Assembly (NCBI GenBank): GCA_046861615.1
Contig: JBHHUS010000029.1
Span: 1-24,975, forward strand
DNA from: CAZNUM01 sp046861615
Lineage (GTDB): Bacteria; Fidelibacterota; Marinisomatia; Marinisomatales; TCS55
Direction of reading: 5' to 3'
DNA length: 24,975 bases
The notes beneath the pieces are model-generated. The model was not told the origin of the DNA. It saw nothing but the letters and a program-made list of their open reading frames with translations, and searched no databases. A program made the position numbers and the translations under genes. Positions 16,832 through 24,235 of the stretch are shown piece after piece. The first letter of the stretch is position 1, and each line of letters opens with the position of its first letter.

Positions 16832-18241
16832 TTAAATCTGCACCTGTTGCCAGACGGTGAGTCCCCGCTCTTCGTCCGTCCCCGGGATTGTATTATCCAA
16901 TACCAGAGCAATAAACGCTCCCACAGCCATGCCGGTGCTGCCCAGGGTATTAATAATATTCCCCAGCCATTGGAATTGACCCTCAATCACAAGCGGGTGA
17001 AGTACAAAATACTCAGGAACACTCAAGCCCATGAAAAAAGCGAATCCCAGAATAAACAGGTTACGAGCCGAATTCAAATCCACAAACTGGAGATTGGAAA
17101 GACCTACCGAAGCAATCATTCCAAACATAGCACAATACATTCCGCCAACAATAGGGCTGGGAATCGTAGTAAACAGGGCGCCGAATTTGGACACCGTTCC
17201 CAGAACAATCATGATCCAGCCACCGGCCTGCACCACCCGCCGGGATCCCACCCGGGTAAGCCCAATGGCTCCAATGTTTTCACTGTAAGAAGTGGTTCCG
17301 TTCCCGGTACCAAAAATTCCCGCTATCATACAGCCAATGCCTTCAAAGGTAATACCCCGACTAATGGTCTTACCATTAGGGACAGGAGCACCGCTCAGAC
17401 GGGCGCAGGCATAGTAATCACCAATGGACTCCACGATGGAAGCAATGTATCCGGCCAGCATTCCCACCAGAGCCGCAATCCCGAACTTAGGCAGACCCCA
17501 CTGAAAGGGGTAAGGAATACGGATCCAGGGTGCATTGTTTAAATTCTCCAGGCTGGTATATGCCGGATGACCGGCGGGGAAAATACCTAAAAATGTTCCC
17601 AGAGCTGCCACGGCCCAGGTAGTCAAAATCGCCAGTAAGATGGGGTAGAGTTCAAGGGTCCGGTAACGACGGGAAAAATATTGACTGAATAAAATAATCA
17701 ATACAATTGTGAGTCCGCCAATGGGCCAGTATTTTCCAGCCTCCGGAGCTCCGAACTTGAATAGCGCCAGGCCAATCAGGGCAATCGTGGGAGCGATTGT
17801 AACCGGTCCTACCCATCGCAACAGTCGCCCAACCATCCCGCTGGCACCAAGGGCAATTTCAAAGACCGAACCGGCAATAATCGCGCCCTGAACGTGTTGC
17901 ATCCGTACCTCCCAGCCGGAATTGGCTAAGGCGGCCATCCCACAAATGGCAAACGTAGGAGCCAGGAATGAAAAGGTTCCTCCCTGGACTATCGGTAATC
18001 GGTTGCCCCAGGTAGTTTGTAAAATGGTCGTTATTCCACTGACAAAGAACATGGTTGCAATCAGCCAGCCTTTTTCCACCGGATCAGTGATCCCGAAGGC
18101 CGGTGCCAGCAGCAAGGGGATCGCCACCGTGGAGCCGAACATGGTTAAATAATGCTGAAAGCCCAGAATAATGGTTTCTTTCAGCGGCGGGCGGTCTTCA
18201 ATACCATAGAGCAGATTATGATTTGATTCGGATGCTGCCAT
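16832..18241 (-). CDS. Nucleobase:cation symporter-2 (NCS2/NAT) family permease, probably uracil/thymine importer
   Basis: This 469-residue polytopic membrane protein starts LKETIILGFQHYLTMFGSTVAIPLLL, broken here as the family's entry helix at about 20-45. It carries the NAT signature ENIGAIGLTR (321-330) and the conserved E271 in SIVESIGDYYA. These are the substrate-binding segments of UraA, XanQ and related uptake systems. The QGGTFSFLAP segment (86-95) is also typical. The expected 14-helix two-domain layout fits the length. Family members take up uracil, xanthine, urate or ascorbate; the surrounding pyrimidine-degradation genes make uracil or thymine the best guess. It lies 34 bp after the mmsA stop, and that gap contains a CCGGTTAACT motif also seen upstream of mmsA. 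The ribosome site before the ATG is weak. Confidence 0.9.
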   Translation of the reverse strand: MAASESNHNLLYGIEDRPPLKETIILGFQHYLTMFGSTVAIPLLLAPAFGITDPVEKGWLIATMFFVSGITTILQTTWGNRLPIVQGGTFSFLAPTFAICGMAALANSGWEVRMQHVQGAIIAGSVFEIALGASGMVGRLLRWVGPVTIAPTIALIGLALFKFGAPEAGKYWPIGGLTIVLIILFSQYFSRRYRTLELYPILLAILTTWAVAALGTFLGIFPAGHPAYTSLENLNNAPWIRIPYPFQWGLPKFGIAALVGMLAGYIASIVESIGDYYACARLSGAPVPNGKTISRGITFEGIGCMIAGIFGTGNGTTSYSENIGAIGLTRVGSRRVVQAGGWIMIVLGTVSKFGALFTTIPSPIVGGMYCAMFGMIASVGLSNLQFVDLNSARNLFILGFAFFMGLSVPEYFVLHPLVIEGQFQWLGNIINTLGSTGMAVGAFIALVLDNTIPGTDEERGLTVWQQVQI

Positions 18242-18275
18242 AGACGATATCCCGGTTAACTCATGCTCTTTACGT

Positions 18276-19730
18276 TCAACTCATCCAGTTGGTGCGGGCT
18301 TCGGGATTCCATTTTACTGTGGTTTTTTTCAATTTGGTCCAGAACTCGATCGAACTCTTGCCGGTGATGTCCGCTGTGCCGAATTTGGATTGGTTCCACC
18401 CTCCGAAGGAAAAGGGTTCCCGGGGTACGGGAACACCAATATTGACGCCAATCATCCCGGCACTGGCGCGCTCTGCCACATATTTTGCCAGTCCGCCGGA
18501 TTGGGTGAATACAGCAGCAGCATTACCATACTCAGAACTATTTTCAATCTCCAGGGCTTCATCCACCGTCTGGGCCCGAAGAATGGAAAGAACCGGACCA
18601 AAGACCTCTTCCCGGGCAATGGGCATGTCTGTCGTAACCTTATCGATGACTGTGGGACCCACATAAAAACCATTTTCACGGCCAGGCACTTTGACACCGC
18701 GTCCATCCACCAGTATTTCCGCTCCCTGCTTTTCCGCCTGGGTGATGTAATTCTCAATCCGCTCTTTAGCAGTTAGTGAAATAACCGCTCCCAGGTTTTT
18801 ACCAGGAATAATTTTTCGGGCCTCTTCGCATAGTCTCCCAATAATTGCATCCACTTCGCCCACTGCCACCATGGCGGAGGCGGCCATGCAGCGTTGTCCA
18901 CAACAACCGGTCATGGAAGCAGCCACGTTAGTGGCGGTCATTTCCACGTTGGCATCGGGGAGAACGATTAAGTGATTCTTAGCGCCTCCCAGGGCCAAGA
19001 CCCGTTTATGGTGGGCCGCAGCCCGGGCATATACCAATTTCGCTACCCGGGTGGACCCCACAAAGGAAATTGCATCAATCCCCGGGTGATCACAAATAGC
19101 CTCCACCACTTCCCGGGCACCGTGAACAATATTAAAGATACCCTCTGGAAGTCCGGCTTCATTCAACAGTTCCGCCAGACGGTTAGCGCTCAAGGGGGTT
19201 TGTTCTGACGGTTTTAGAATCATGGCATTCCCCAGGGCAATAGCGTTAGGAATCGTCCAGTTGGGTACCATATTAGGGAAATTAAAAGGTGTAACACTAG
19301 CCACCACCCCTAGCGGTTTGCGATCAGAACGGCATTCCACGTCACGACTAACTTCCTCCACCTCACCAGATGTCAACTGGGGCAGAGCGCAGGCGAATTC
19401 AGTCACTTCCACTGATTTCAACACTTCAGCCCGGGCTTCACCGCTGGTTTTACCGTTCTCCTCCACTACCAGTGTGGTCAATTCATCCTGGTATTTTTCC
19501 AATAATTGTTTGTAGCGGTAAAAAACCTGTACACGCTCTTTGATGGGCATGGCCGCCCAATCAGGAACAGCTTCCCGGGCAGAAGTAACCGCCTGATCCA
19601 CTTCTGATGCTCCGGAGAGGGGAACCCGGGATATGAAATCACCATTCAAGGGACTTAAAACATCTAAAAATTCACCATTAAAAGCTGTGGTTTTTCCACC
19701 AATAACATTTACCAAATCCGGGTATTTCAT
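18276..19730 (-). CDS. mmsA: CoA-acylating methylmalonate/malonate-semialdehyde dehydrogenase
   Basis: It oxidises malonate semialdehyde to acetyl-CoA and methylmalonate semialdehyde to propionyl-CoA, with NAD and CoA, releasing CO2. This would finish uracil and thymine catabolism. The protein has the aldehyde dehydrogenase fold: N150 in TPFNFPNM, NAD-phosphate region FVGSTRVA, and nucleophile C281 in GQRCMA. The usual general-base glutamate is replaced by N252 in ALGGAKNH, which marks the CoA-dependent mmsA group. The frame extends to a TTG at 19802, but I chose the ATG at 19730 (484 residues): the extra 24 residues do not resemble the family, and AGGA lies about 9 bases before this ATG. It is the first gene of the pyrimidine operon, divergent from the ArsR-family gene. 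Confidence 0.93.
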   Translation of the reverse strand: MKYPDLVNVIGGKTTAFNGEFLDVLSPLNGDFISRVPLSGASEVDQAVTSAREAVPDWAAMPIKERVQVFYRYKQLLEKYQDELTTLVVEENGKTSGEARAEVLKSVEVTEFACALPQLTSGEVEEVSRDVECRSDRKPLGVVASVTPFNFPNMVPNWTIPNAIALGNAMILKPSEQTPLSANRLAELLNEAGLPEGIFNIVHGAREVVEAICDHPGIDAISFVGSTRVAKLVYARAAAHHKRVLALGGAKNHLIVLPDANVEMTATNVAASMTGCCGQRCMAASAMVAVGEVDAIIGRLCEEARKIIPGKNLGAVISLTAKERIENYITQAEKQGAEILVDGRGVKVPGRENGFYVGPTVIDKVTTDMPIAREEVFGPVLSILRAQTVDEALEIENSSEYGNAAAVFTQSGGLAKYVAERASAGMIGVNIGVPVPREPFSFGGWNQSKFGTADITGKSSIEFWTKLKKTTVKWNPEARTNWMS

Positions 19731-19751
19731 AGTCACGATCCTGCCACTGTT

Positions 19752-19853
19752 CTGGTTAACTAATTTATTCACCACAAGACCAGCCGAAATATCTGCAGTC
19801 AACCAGACATCATTTTACCGGCTAGTTAAGGGCTAATTTTCCGGTTAACTTAA
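19752..19853. promoter_or_regulatory. Repeated GGTTAACTWA-type motif upstream of mmsA (candidate operator cluster)
   Basis: CTGGTTAACTAA (19752-19763) and CCGGTTAACTTAA (19841-19853) are direct repeats, with a variant CCGGCTAGTTAAG between them (19818-19830). The same CCGGTTAACT recurs at 18252-18261 in front of the permease gene. The positions, all in non-coding DNA just ahead of genes of one operon, suggest binding sites for an unidentified regulator. I could not place a convincing -35/-10 pair for mmsA. Confidence 0.35.
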
Positions 19854-19992
19854 CAGATTCAGGGGAGGAAAGGAAAGGGGATAATTTTGAGTTCGAATAT
19901 TTAGTTAAAGACACTGCTAAGAGTTTTTTGAATTAATTTATCGCGCCCTGATCAATATTGGTTTAAACTTCCGTAAGTCTAATAATGACTTC

Positions 19993-20014
19993 AACAAAAA
20001 CAGTAGTTTTTGTT
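19993..20014. repeat. Perfect 9-bp-arm hairpin in the divergent region
   Basis: AACAAAAAC and GTTTTTGTT pair perfectly around an AGTA loop. The stem is almost all A:T pairs, and no gene ends nearby, so a terminator role is doubtful. It might be a protein-binding palindrome. Confidence 0.4.
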
Positions 20015-20102
20015 TCATTCCTAATTCTAAAAATTTCTTATCCCATTGCAAATTCAGCTCAAATCCCCATCACCATAATTGTATTAAAAAACAGTATCAG
20101 AC

Positions 20103-20132
20103 TTGATTTGAATTGGTTATAGCTATTATATT
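20103..20132 (+). promoter_or_regulatory. Probable sigma70-type promoter of the arsR-like gene
   Basis: TTGATT (20103-20108) and TATATT (20127-20132) are separated by 18 bp, a good match to -35 and -10 consensus spacing. The expected start site near 20139 falls within the inverted repeat at 20139-20158, as expected for a repressed promoter. Confidence 0.5.
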
Positions 20133-20136
20133 ACAG

Positions 20137-20161
20137 TTAAATAGTTGCTTAACTATTTTAA
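20137..20161 (+). promoter_or_regulatory. Candidate ArsR/CadC-type operator (autoregulatory)
   Basis: AAATAGTT (20139-20146) and AACTATTT (20151-20158) form a perfect inverted repeat around GCTT, with flanking TTA and TAA extending the symmetry. It lies directly after the -10 box and 24 bp before the arsR start. ArsR/SmtB repressors bind such imperfect 12-2-12 A/T-rich palindromes. Confidence 0.6.
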
Positions 20162-20184
20162 TTTAAACAACCGAGTCTAACAAT

Positions 20185-20547
20185 ATGCAAAGAAATGAAG
20201 AAGAAATTTGTGAAGTTGCTTATGTGGACGAGAATAAAGTCTCGTACATCAAAACCAGGATTAAACCGGAGCGTACGATGCAATTGCTCTCGGAAACCTT
20301 TAAAGTTCTCAGTGATCCCACCAGAATTAAAATAATTTTCGCCTTATCACAAAAAGAACTTTGCGTGTGTGAGATAATTAAAATTCTGGGGAAAACAAAA
20401 CATGCCATCTCCTATCACTTACGAATCCTAAGAAATATGAAACTGGTAAAGTACCACAAGGATGGCAGGTTGGTGTTTTACTCATTGGATGATGAGCATA
20501 TAAATAACCTTTTTAATGAAGGAATTAAACACGTGGAAGAATTCTAA
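20185..20547 (+). CDS. ArsR/SmtB-family metal-sensing repressor, CadC-like
   Basis: This 120-residue winged-helix repressor closely follows CadC in layout: N-terminal arm ICEVAYVDENKV, VLSDPTRIKIIFAL, helix alpha-3 with the metal motif ELCVCEI, recognition helix KHAISYHLRIL, wing KDGRLVFYSL, and alpha-5 DDEHI...KHVEE. CadC senses Cd, Pb, Bi or Zn through C7, C11, C58 and C60; here C9, C60 and C62 are present, but the C11 equivalent is tyrosine (Y13). From memory, C11 is dispensable in pI258 CadC. The alpha-5 zinc site appears intact (D103, H105, H116, E119). Its likely partner pump survives only as a pseudogene at 23456-24235, and the gene now directly precedes feoB. It probably represses its own promoter and perhaps feoB. 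No strong ribosome site precedes the ATG. Metal identity is inferred. Confidence 0.88.
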   Translation: MQRNEEEICEVAYVDENKVSYIKTRIKPERTMQLLSETFKVLSDPTRIKIIFALSQKELCVCEIIKILGKTKHAISYHLRILRNMKLVKYHKDGRLVFYSLDDEHINNLFNEGIKHVEEF

Positions 20548-20559
20548 TATAATTTTTAA

Positions 20560-20577
20560 TAAATAGTTAAATATTTA
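20560..20577 (+). promoter_or_regulatory. Second operator-like element upstream of feoB
   Basis: TAAATA and TATTTA form an inverted repeat around GTTAAA, and the element contains the same AAATAGTT half-site (20561-20568) as the operator before arsR. It lies 41 bp ahead of the feoB start, in the 70-bp arsR-feoB gap, and could give the repressor a hold on feoB. A/T-richness makes chance similarity possible. Confidence 0.4.
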
Positions 20578-20617
20578 CTAAACCAAATAACCAGTGCCCT
20601 TGAACTGAAAAACGAAT

Positions 20618-22609
20618 ATGAATACCAAGAATAAAAAAAATGAAGCGAGCTGCCACAGTACCGCCAGTGAAATAATTGAAGGCAATAAACGGGTTGTATT
20701 AGTCGGTAATCCCAATGTTGGCAAAAGTGTTGTTTTTGGTAATTTAACCGGTAGATATGTTACCGTATCAAACTATCCCGGTACTACGGTTGAAGTGACC
20801 CGGGGAAACGGTAACATTGATAGTGAAAAAATAGGGATTACGGATACACCGGGGATGTACTCTCTCCTGCCTATAACCGAAGAGGAACATGTTGCCCGTA
20901 CCATCCTGTCAAAAGAAATTGCTGATGTAGTGGTACATGTAGCCGATGCAAAAAGTCTTGAAAAAACACTCCATATGACGCTGCAACTCATCGAGGCAGA
21001 GCTTCCGGTGATTCTCGATCTGAATATCATGGATGAAGCAGACCGGTTGGGAATCAAGATTGATTTAAAAAAGCTCCGAAATGAACTGGATATTCCGGTT
21101 GTGTCTACCATTGCAACCGGCAATAAAGGGATGGATAATCTGCGTCAGGCAATTGTTAATCCGGTGAAAAAGTCCATTAAAATCTTCAAATACAATGAAA
21201 CTATCGAATCTGCCATAACCCAAATAACCGGATTGCTTAGAAATAAATACGGTATTTCGAAACGATCCCTGGCTCTATTACTGCTTCAGGATGACGCTGA
21301 AATGAATGGTTTGATTCAGGAAGAAGAAAATATAGCAACCATCAATGCAATCATTAAGGTAACAAAAGCGAAGTTCAGCGAACCGCTGAATTATCTCATC
21401 ACCATCCAAAGACAACAGATAATCCATAAAATCGTTGAGAACTCAACAACCGCCGTGAAGCCGGAAAGAATCAGTTTACGGGAACGGCTGAGTCGGTTAA
21501 TGATGTCACCGGTGACCGGAATACCCTTTCTTTTAGTGGCAATCTATGTTCTCTATGAATTTGTTGGTGTTTTTGGGGCGCAGGTTGCAGTGGATTTCCT
21601 GGAGAGGACTGTTTTTGGTACCTATATCAACCCTTACATCACCAATATAGTTACCGCAATTATCCCCTGGAAGGTATTTCAAGACCTCTTTGTAAACGAT
21701 TACGGAATCATTACCCTGGGGGTCCGTTACGCCATAGCGATTATCATGCCCATCGTGGCCACTTTTTTCATCGCTTTTTCAATTATTGAGGATTCCGGTT
21801 ACCTGCCGCGATTGGCAATGCTCATTGATCGTGTATTCAAGAAAATCGGGCTTAACGGAAGAGCAGTGATCCCGGTAGTACTGGGGTTTGGATGCGACAC
21901 TATGGCAACCATGGTTACCCGAACCCTGGAGACCCGTAAGGAAAAAGTCATTTCCACCTTATTATTGGCCTTGGCCATTCCGTGTTCCGCCCAATTGGGA
22001 GTAATTCTGGCCTTACTTTCCGGAGATGCAAAAATGCTGTGGATATTCACCGGAATTATGGTGCTTGTTTTTATGTTGGTCGGATTCCTGGCGGCCAGGA
22101 TTATCCCTGGTGAATCACCCTTCTTTTATATGGAAGTGCCCCCTCTCAGGTGGCCAAAAATATCAAATGTATTCACTAAGACGTACACCCGGGTGGAATG
22201 GTATTTTAAGGAAGTATTACCCTTATTTATTCTGGCGAGTATCTTCATTTGGATCGGTAAAATCACGAAGCTGTTTGATTTAATTGTCGATCTGCTGACA
22301 TATCCCACCAGTTGGATTGGATTACCAAAGGAAGCGGCAACTGCGTTCCTTTTCGGTTTTTTCCGCCGGGACTTCGGCGCCGCCGGACTTTATGACCTGA
22401 AAAATGAAGGTCTCCTGACCGGCGTCCCTTTATTAGTGTCCATTGTTACTATCGCCCTCTTTATGCCCTGTATTGCCCAATTATCAATCACTATCAAAGA
22501 ACGTGGTTGGAAAACAGCTCTGGGTATGGTAGCCTTTATTTTCCCCTTTGCTTTCTTTGTGGGCTTCCTGGTAAACATAATTCTGACCTCCCTGGGAGTA
22601 ACATTATGA
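20618..22609 (+). CDS. feoB: FeoB-family ferrous iron (or divalent metal) transporter, divergent clade
   Basis: This 663-residue inner-membrane protein has an N-terminal GTPase domain: G1 GNPNVGKS (30-37), G2 NYPGTTVE (52-59), G3 DTPG (76-79) and G4 NIMD (136-139). A GDI-like helical linker follows, then about ten membrane helices from residue 300 on, including the FeoB hallmark RRDFGAAG (583-590). The first Gate region reads GFGCDTMAT (423-431), whereas the canonical FeoB motif is GFGCNVPA; the second core cysteine C456 sits in IPCSAQLGV. This marks a divergent clade that travels with a DtxR-FeoA fusion, as here. Fe(II) is the likely cargo, but Mn(II) transport by some FeoB paralogues is known. 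The stop overlaps the next gene (ATGA). No strong ribosome site precedes the ATG. Confidence 0.92.
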   Translation: MNTKNKKNEASCHSTASEIIEGNKRVVLVGNPNVGKSVVFGNLTGRYVTVSNYPGTTVEVTRGNGNIDSEKIGITDTPGMYSLLPITEEEHVARTILSKEIADVVVHVADAKSLEKTLHMTLQLIEAELPVILDLNIMDEADRLGIKIDLKKLRNELDIPVVSTIATGNKGMDNLRQAIVNPVKKSIKIFKYNETIESAITQITGLLRNKYGISKRSLALLLLQDDAEMNGLIQEEENIATINAIIKVTKAKFSEPLNYLITIQRQQIIHKIVENSTTAVKPERISLRERLSRLMMSPVTGIPFLLVAIYVLYEFVGVFGAQVAVDFLERTVFGTYINPYITNIVTAIIPWKVFQDLFVNDYGIITLGVRYAIAIIMPIVATFFIAFSIIEDSGYLPRLAMLIDRVFKKIGLNGRAVIPVVLGFGCDTMATMVTRTLETRKEKVISTLLLALAIPCSAQLGVILALLSGDAKMLWIFTGIMVLVFMLVGFLAARIIPGESPFFYMEVPPLRWPKISNVFTKTYTRVEWYFKEVLPLFILASIFIWIGKITKLFDLIVDLLTYPTSWIGLPKEAATAFLFGFFRRDFGAAGLYDLKNEGLLTGVPLLVSIVTIALFMPCIAQLSITIKERGWKTALGMVAFIFPFAFFVGFLVNIILTSLGVTL

Positions 22610-22794
22610 AATGTCCGTTGTGTGGTCTCAGGTTTAAGGAAGAGGAAAGCGCGGTTGCCTGTCAGGGTTGCCCGATTTCCAGACCGTGCGGTCTGATCAA
22701 ATGTCCCAATTGCGGGTATGAAATTCCGAGGGATACCAGTTTAATAAAATTTTTTAAAAAATTAAGTGAGAAGCGAAATGCGACTAAGCGATAA
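22606..22794 (+). CDS. Seven-cysteine zinc-ribbon mini-protein linked to feoB
   Basis: This 62-residue protein starts on the ATG that overlaps the feoB TGA, so translation is coupled. Seven cysteines are visible: C3 and C6 (KCPLCG), C19 and C22 (CQGC), C28, then C33 and C36 (KCPNCGYE). They can form one or two metal sites of zinc-ribbon or rubredoxin-knuckle type. A basic tail (KFFKKLSEKRNATKR) ends the protein. I recall similar small Cys-rich proteins between divergent feoB genes and dtxR-feoA genes in other bacteria, but not an assigned function. A metal chaperone, FeoC-like accessory or metal buffer is possible. Its end overlaps the start of the DtxR gene by 17 bp. Confidence 0.82.
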   Translation: MKCPLCGLRFKEEESAVACQGCPISRPCGLIKCPNCGYEIPRDTSLIKFFKKLSEKRNATKR

Positions 22795-23425
22795 TGCCGA
22801 AGAAATCCTGGAATACCTCTGGAGAATGAATGCAGAACTGGGTCAGGAGTCAGTTAAATGGGAAGAATTGAAAGAAGAAAAAAGCGCTCCGGAAGTTAAC
22901 GAACTTCTGGCCCTGGAATATATCGATGTTTCCGACGAGGGCATCAGATTAAGAGCGAATGGACTGAAAGAAGCGGAAAAAACTGTCAGAAGACACCGGC
23001 TGGCAGAACGATTGATGGTCGATGTTTTCGATATAAAAGACAGCCTTGTTGAAGATACGGCCTGCCAATTTGAGCATTTACTGCGGAGCGAGGTCCAGGA
23101 TAGTATCTGCACCCTTTTAGGTCATCCGAATTACTGTCCTCATCACAAGCCCATTCCTCCGGGCCGGTGTTGCCAGAAAGCGGAAAGGGTCGTGAAACCG
23201 ATTGTCATCAGGGCTACTGAATTGGAAAGGGGCGTAAAAGGAACAGTGGTATTCCTGCAGGTACAAAACAATAACAAATTACAGAAACTGATGGCAATGG
23301 GTATTTTGCCGGGAATACACATTGAAGTAGTACAAAAATTTCCTTCATACGTTTTAAAAGTCGGTCATGTTCATATCGCCATGGATAAAAAAATGGCCCA
23401 GGCAGTATTGGTCCGTCGCATTTAG
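22778..23425 (+). CDS. DtxR/MntR-family metal-dependent regulator with C-terminal FeoA domain
   Basis: This 215-residue protein has an N-terminal winged helix (about 1-70). A DtxR dimerisation and metal-binding domain follows: RRHRLAERLM with H73 and E77, and ACQFEHLLRSEV with C96, E99 and H100, matching the DtxR primary site. A segment GHPNYCPHHKPIPPGRCC (115-132) carries three more cysteines, and a FeoA/SH3-like domain (about 145-215, LMAMGILPGIHIEVV) ends the protein. It probably represses the feoB operon when Fe(II) or Mn(II) is plentiful, or its FeoA part may contact FeoB. I placed the start at the ATG; an in-frame GTG at 22766 would add four residues. It overlaps the mini-protein gene, so feoB, the mini-protein and this gene form one unit. 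Confidence 0.9.
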   Translation: MRLSDNAEEILEYLWRMNAELGQESVKWEELKEEKSAPEVNELLALEYIDVSDEGIRLRANGLKEAEKTVRRHRLAERLMVDVFDIKDSLVEDTACQFEHLLRSEVQDSICTLLGHPNYCPHHKPIPPGRCCQKAERVVKPIVIRATELERGVKGTVVFLQVQNNNKLQKLMAMGILPGIHIEVVQKFPSYVLKVGHVHIAMDKKMAQAVLVRRI

Positions 23426-23455
23426 TCGCTGCTGAAAAACTAATCAGGGAGTGAA

Positions 23456-24235
23456 ATGATATAGGAAAAGCAGCTGAAAAAGAAATGATTTTCCAGGGGA
23501 AATGGTATACCCACCGATGCGTAATGCCTTAATTGCCGGTTTAATTACCGGTATGGCCTTTACTCTAAGTCACCTTGAATTCATTTCATCCTTTGCAGAA
23601 TTTTTTATCTATATCATCGCAATTCTTTTAGGCGGTTATCACTGGGGCCGGAAGAACTGGTGTTTTGATCAAAGTGGGTGTCCACCTCGAAAATTTGGGA
23701 AAAATCAAGGTTATCGCCTTTGATAAAACCGGGACGTTGACCAAGGGCCAACCAGTAGTCACCGACATTATTGCGTTGAATGGCACGGAAGATGAAATTC
23801 TGGAATTAGCTTACAGTGTGGAGCATTTTTCCGAGCATCCATTAGCCCGGGCAATTGTCTGGAAAGCCGAAACCAGCGGAATTAATAATTCAGTTGCTAC
23901 TAATTTCAGCGCCCTCACCGGTTACGGTGCAACAGCAAAAGTTAGGAATAAAACCTGCTACGTGGGCAACCAGCGTCTGTTTCATAAACTGGGTCAGGAT
24001 ATTTATTCCATTCCCCAGATTGAAGAACTTAGAAATGATGGTAAAACCGTAATCCTGGTGGGGACTGAGGAAGCAGTTACCGGTATTATTGCCATCAGAG
24101 ATGAAATATGACCCCAGGCCCAAACGGTCATTGAGTAACTTCATAATATGGGTGTTAAGGTTGTAATGCTCACAGGAGATAATGAAGTCAGAGCTTCTAA
24201 CTGTAGCTAATGGATTGCAGGTGGCAAAGAAGTAA
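23456..24235 (+). pseudogene. Degraded P1B-type heavy-metal ATPase (CadA/ZntA-like)
   Basis: Remnants of a metal-transporting P-type ATPase are spread over two frames. An N-terminal piece (IFQGKWYTH, then after a frameshift RNALIAGLITGMAF to GGYHWGR) covers the first helices. It jumps at about 23650 straight to TGVLIKVGVHLENLGKIK and the phosphorylation motif DKTGTLTKG (D at 23722). Roughly 200 residues are gone: the actuator domain with TGE and the ion-binding CPC helix. The nucleotide-binding domain follows, but TGA at 24109 and TAA at 24136 interrupt it before MLTGDNE. A further frameshift leads to VANGLQVAK, and the rest (the GDGxNDxP hinge and last helices) is missing. It cannot make a working pump. 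It was probably the target of the CadC-like repressor. Confidence 0.85.

Larger units (their letters stand above)
19731..20184. other. Divergent intergenic region, mmsA operon / arsR
   Basis: These 454 bp contain no credible gene. They hold the GGTTAACTWA motif cluster near mmsA, an AT-only hairpin at 19993-20014, and the promoter and operator of the arsR-like gene at 20103-20161. The middle part (19860-19990) is AT-rich with a purine tract (GGGGAGGAAAGGAAAGGGG at about 19862-19880) and no other structure I can support. Confidence 0.6.

Noticed and set aside
16736..17542. Long open frame on the + strand (268 codons) opposite the dihydropyrimidinase and permease genes
   Set aside because: It lies antisense to two well-recognised genes, matches no family I know, and has low-complexity polar composition typical of an antisense shadow.
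19731..19802. TTG start for mmsA at 19802
   Set aside because: The added 24 residues look unlike the family N-terminus, and the stretch contains one of the repeated GGTTAACT motifs expected to be regulatory.
23665..24111. Stand-alone soluble ATPase fragment gene encoding the DKTGTLT domain
   Set aside because: It begins mid-domain at a deletion junction, continues recognisably past in-frame stops, and has no membrane part; decay of a full P1B ATPase explains it better.
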